From positions 1 to 5,011 of the forward strand of contig JAEMRL010000211.1 in the NCBI GenBank assembly GCA_016463385.1: 5,011 nt of DNA. The letters run 5' to 3'. Of the stretch, positions 4,913-5,011 are shown in pieces. The notes under the pieces are model-generated. The model saw nothing but the letters and a program-made list of their open reading frames with translations. It was not told the DNA's origin and made no database searches. This DNA is from Thermoleophilia bacterium. Lineage in GTDB: Bacteria > Actinomycetota > Thermoleophilia > Miltoncostaeales > Miltoncostaeaceae. Both the position numbers and the translations under genes were made by a program. Within the stretch, counting starts at the first letter, position 1. The number at the start of each line of letters is the position of its first letter.

Positions 4913-5011
4913 TGGCCGGGGCGCCGATCGTGATCGTCGGCGGCGGGCCCGCCGGGTTCTCGGTGGCGTCCGAGTACCGGGCGGCGGGAGGCCGGGAGCC
5001 GGTGACGATGC
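4912..5011 (+). CDS. FAD-dependent oxidoreductase, N-terminus only (3' truncated by window edge)
   Basis: Thirty-three complete codons are present. Residues 6-25 form a textbook dinucleotide-binding strand-loop-helix, I-V-I-V-G-G-G-P-A-G-F-S-V-A-S-E-Y-R, with G-x-G-x-x-G-type loop G10-G-P-A-G14 for the ADP part of FAD. The helix and following R-E-P-V-T-M strand fit pyridine-nucleotide/ferredoxin-reductase-type flavoproteins, but the part that would fix the subfamily lies outside the window. The ATG shares its A with the TGA of the F420 oxidoreductase (TGATG) and has no clear Shine-Dalgarno of its own, so it should be translated by coupling. The pairing suggests an electron-transfer or sequential redox partnership with the F420 enzyme, which is inference. 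Confidence 0.85.
   Translation, partial: MAGAPIVIVGGGPAGFSVASEYRAAGGREPVTM

Noticed and set aside
1..5011. CRISPR arrays, tRNA/rRNA genes, insertion sequences, attachment sites
   Set aside because: I found no regularly spaced repeats, no tRNA-like cloverleaf or rRNA signature, and no transposase or terminal inverted repeats.

Overview
The window is very GC-rich (about 70% by eye) and tightly packed, with strong G/C preference at third codon positions. A coenzyme-F420-type (FGD-like) luciferase-like oxidoreductase, a Deinococcus/poxvirus-like topoisomerase IB, a STAS anti-sigma antagonist and two promoter-like sequences of the actinobacterial sigma-B/sigma-F type together point to a chromosomal segment from an Actinomycetota. 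A deep-branching class such as Thermoleophilia is possible, but the sequence does not settle this.

Layout. On the + strand at the left edge is the tail of an unrecognised gene (1-162), overlapped by a STAS-domain anti-anti-sigma factor (159-473). A 14-bp hairpin (489-521) separates this pair from a convergent minus-strand block. Read right to left, that block has two transcription units. The distal one starts near 3666 and holds a 30-codon remnant of a short-chain dehydrogenase (3620-3528), topoisomerase IB (3521-2475) and a 58-aa ChaB-like protein (2478-2302, ATGA overlap with the topoisomerase). The proximal one holds a zinc/NAD formaldehyde-dehydrogenase-family enzyme (2202-1060) and a ferritin-like di-iron protein (1028-528). 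On the + strand at the right edge, an FGD-like F420 oxidoreductase (3860-4912) overlaps the first 33 codons of an FAD-dependent oxidoreductase (4912 to the edge). The 239-bp divergent region 3621-3859 holds one of the promoter-like sites and a perfect 18-bp palindrome.

How the genes fit together. Both minus-strand units are preceded by the same promoter-like architecture, GTT(A/C)-N15-GGGTAC, close to the GTTT-N14-16-GGGTA(C/T) pattern of stress sigma factors. The products (DNA topology, aldehyde detoxification, iron handling/peroxide defence, ChaB-like protein) suit a general-stress regulon, and the neighbouring STAS protein is the kind of regulator that frees such a sigma factor. The regulon link is inference; the motifs are visible in the sequence.

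The most unusual item is the dehydrogenase remnant. Its N-terminal nucleotide-binding strand is joined in frame to its C-terminal tail at a shared T-G-S-S motif, with start, Shine-Dalgarno and stop kept. It now lies six bases before, and in the same frame as, a topoisomerase start that lacks a well-placed ribosome-binding site.
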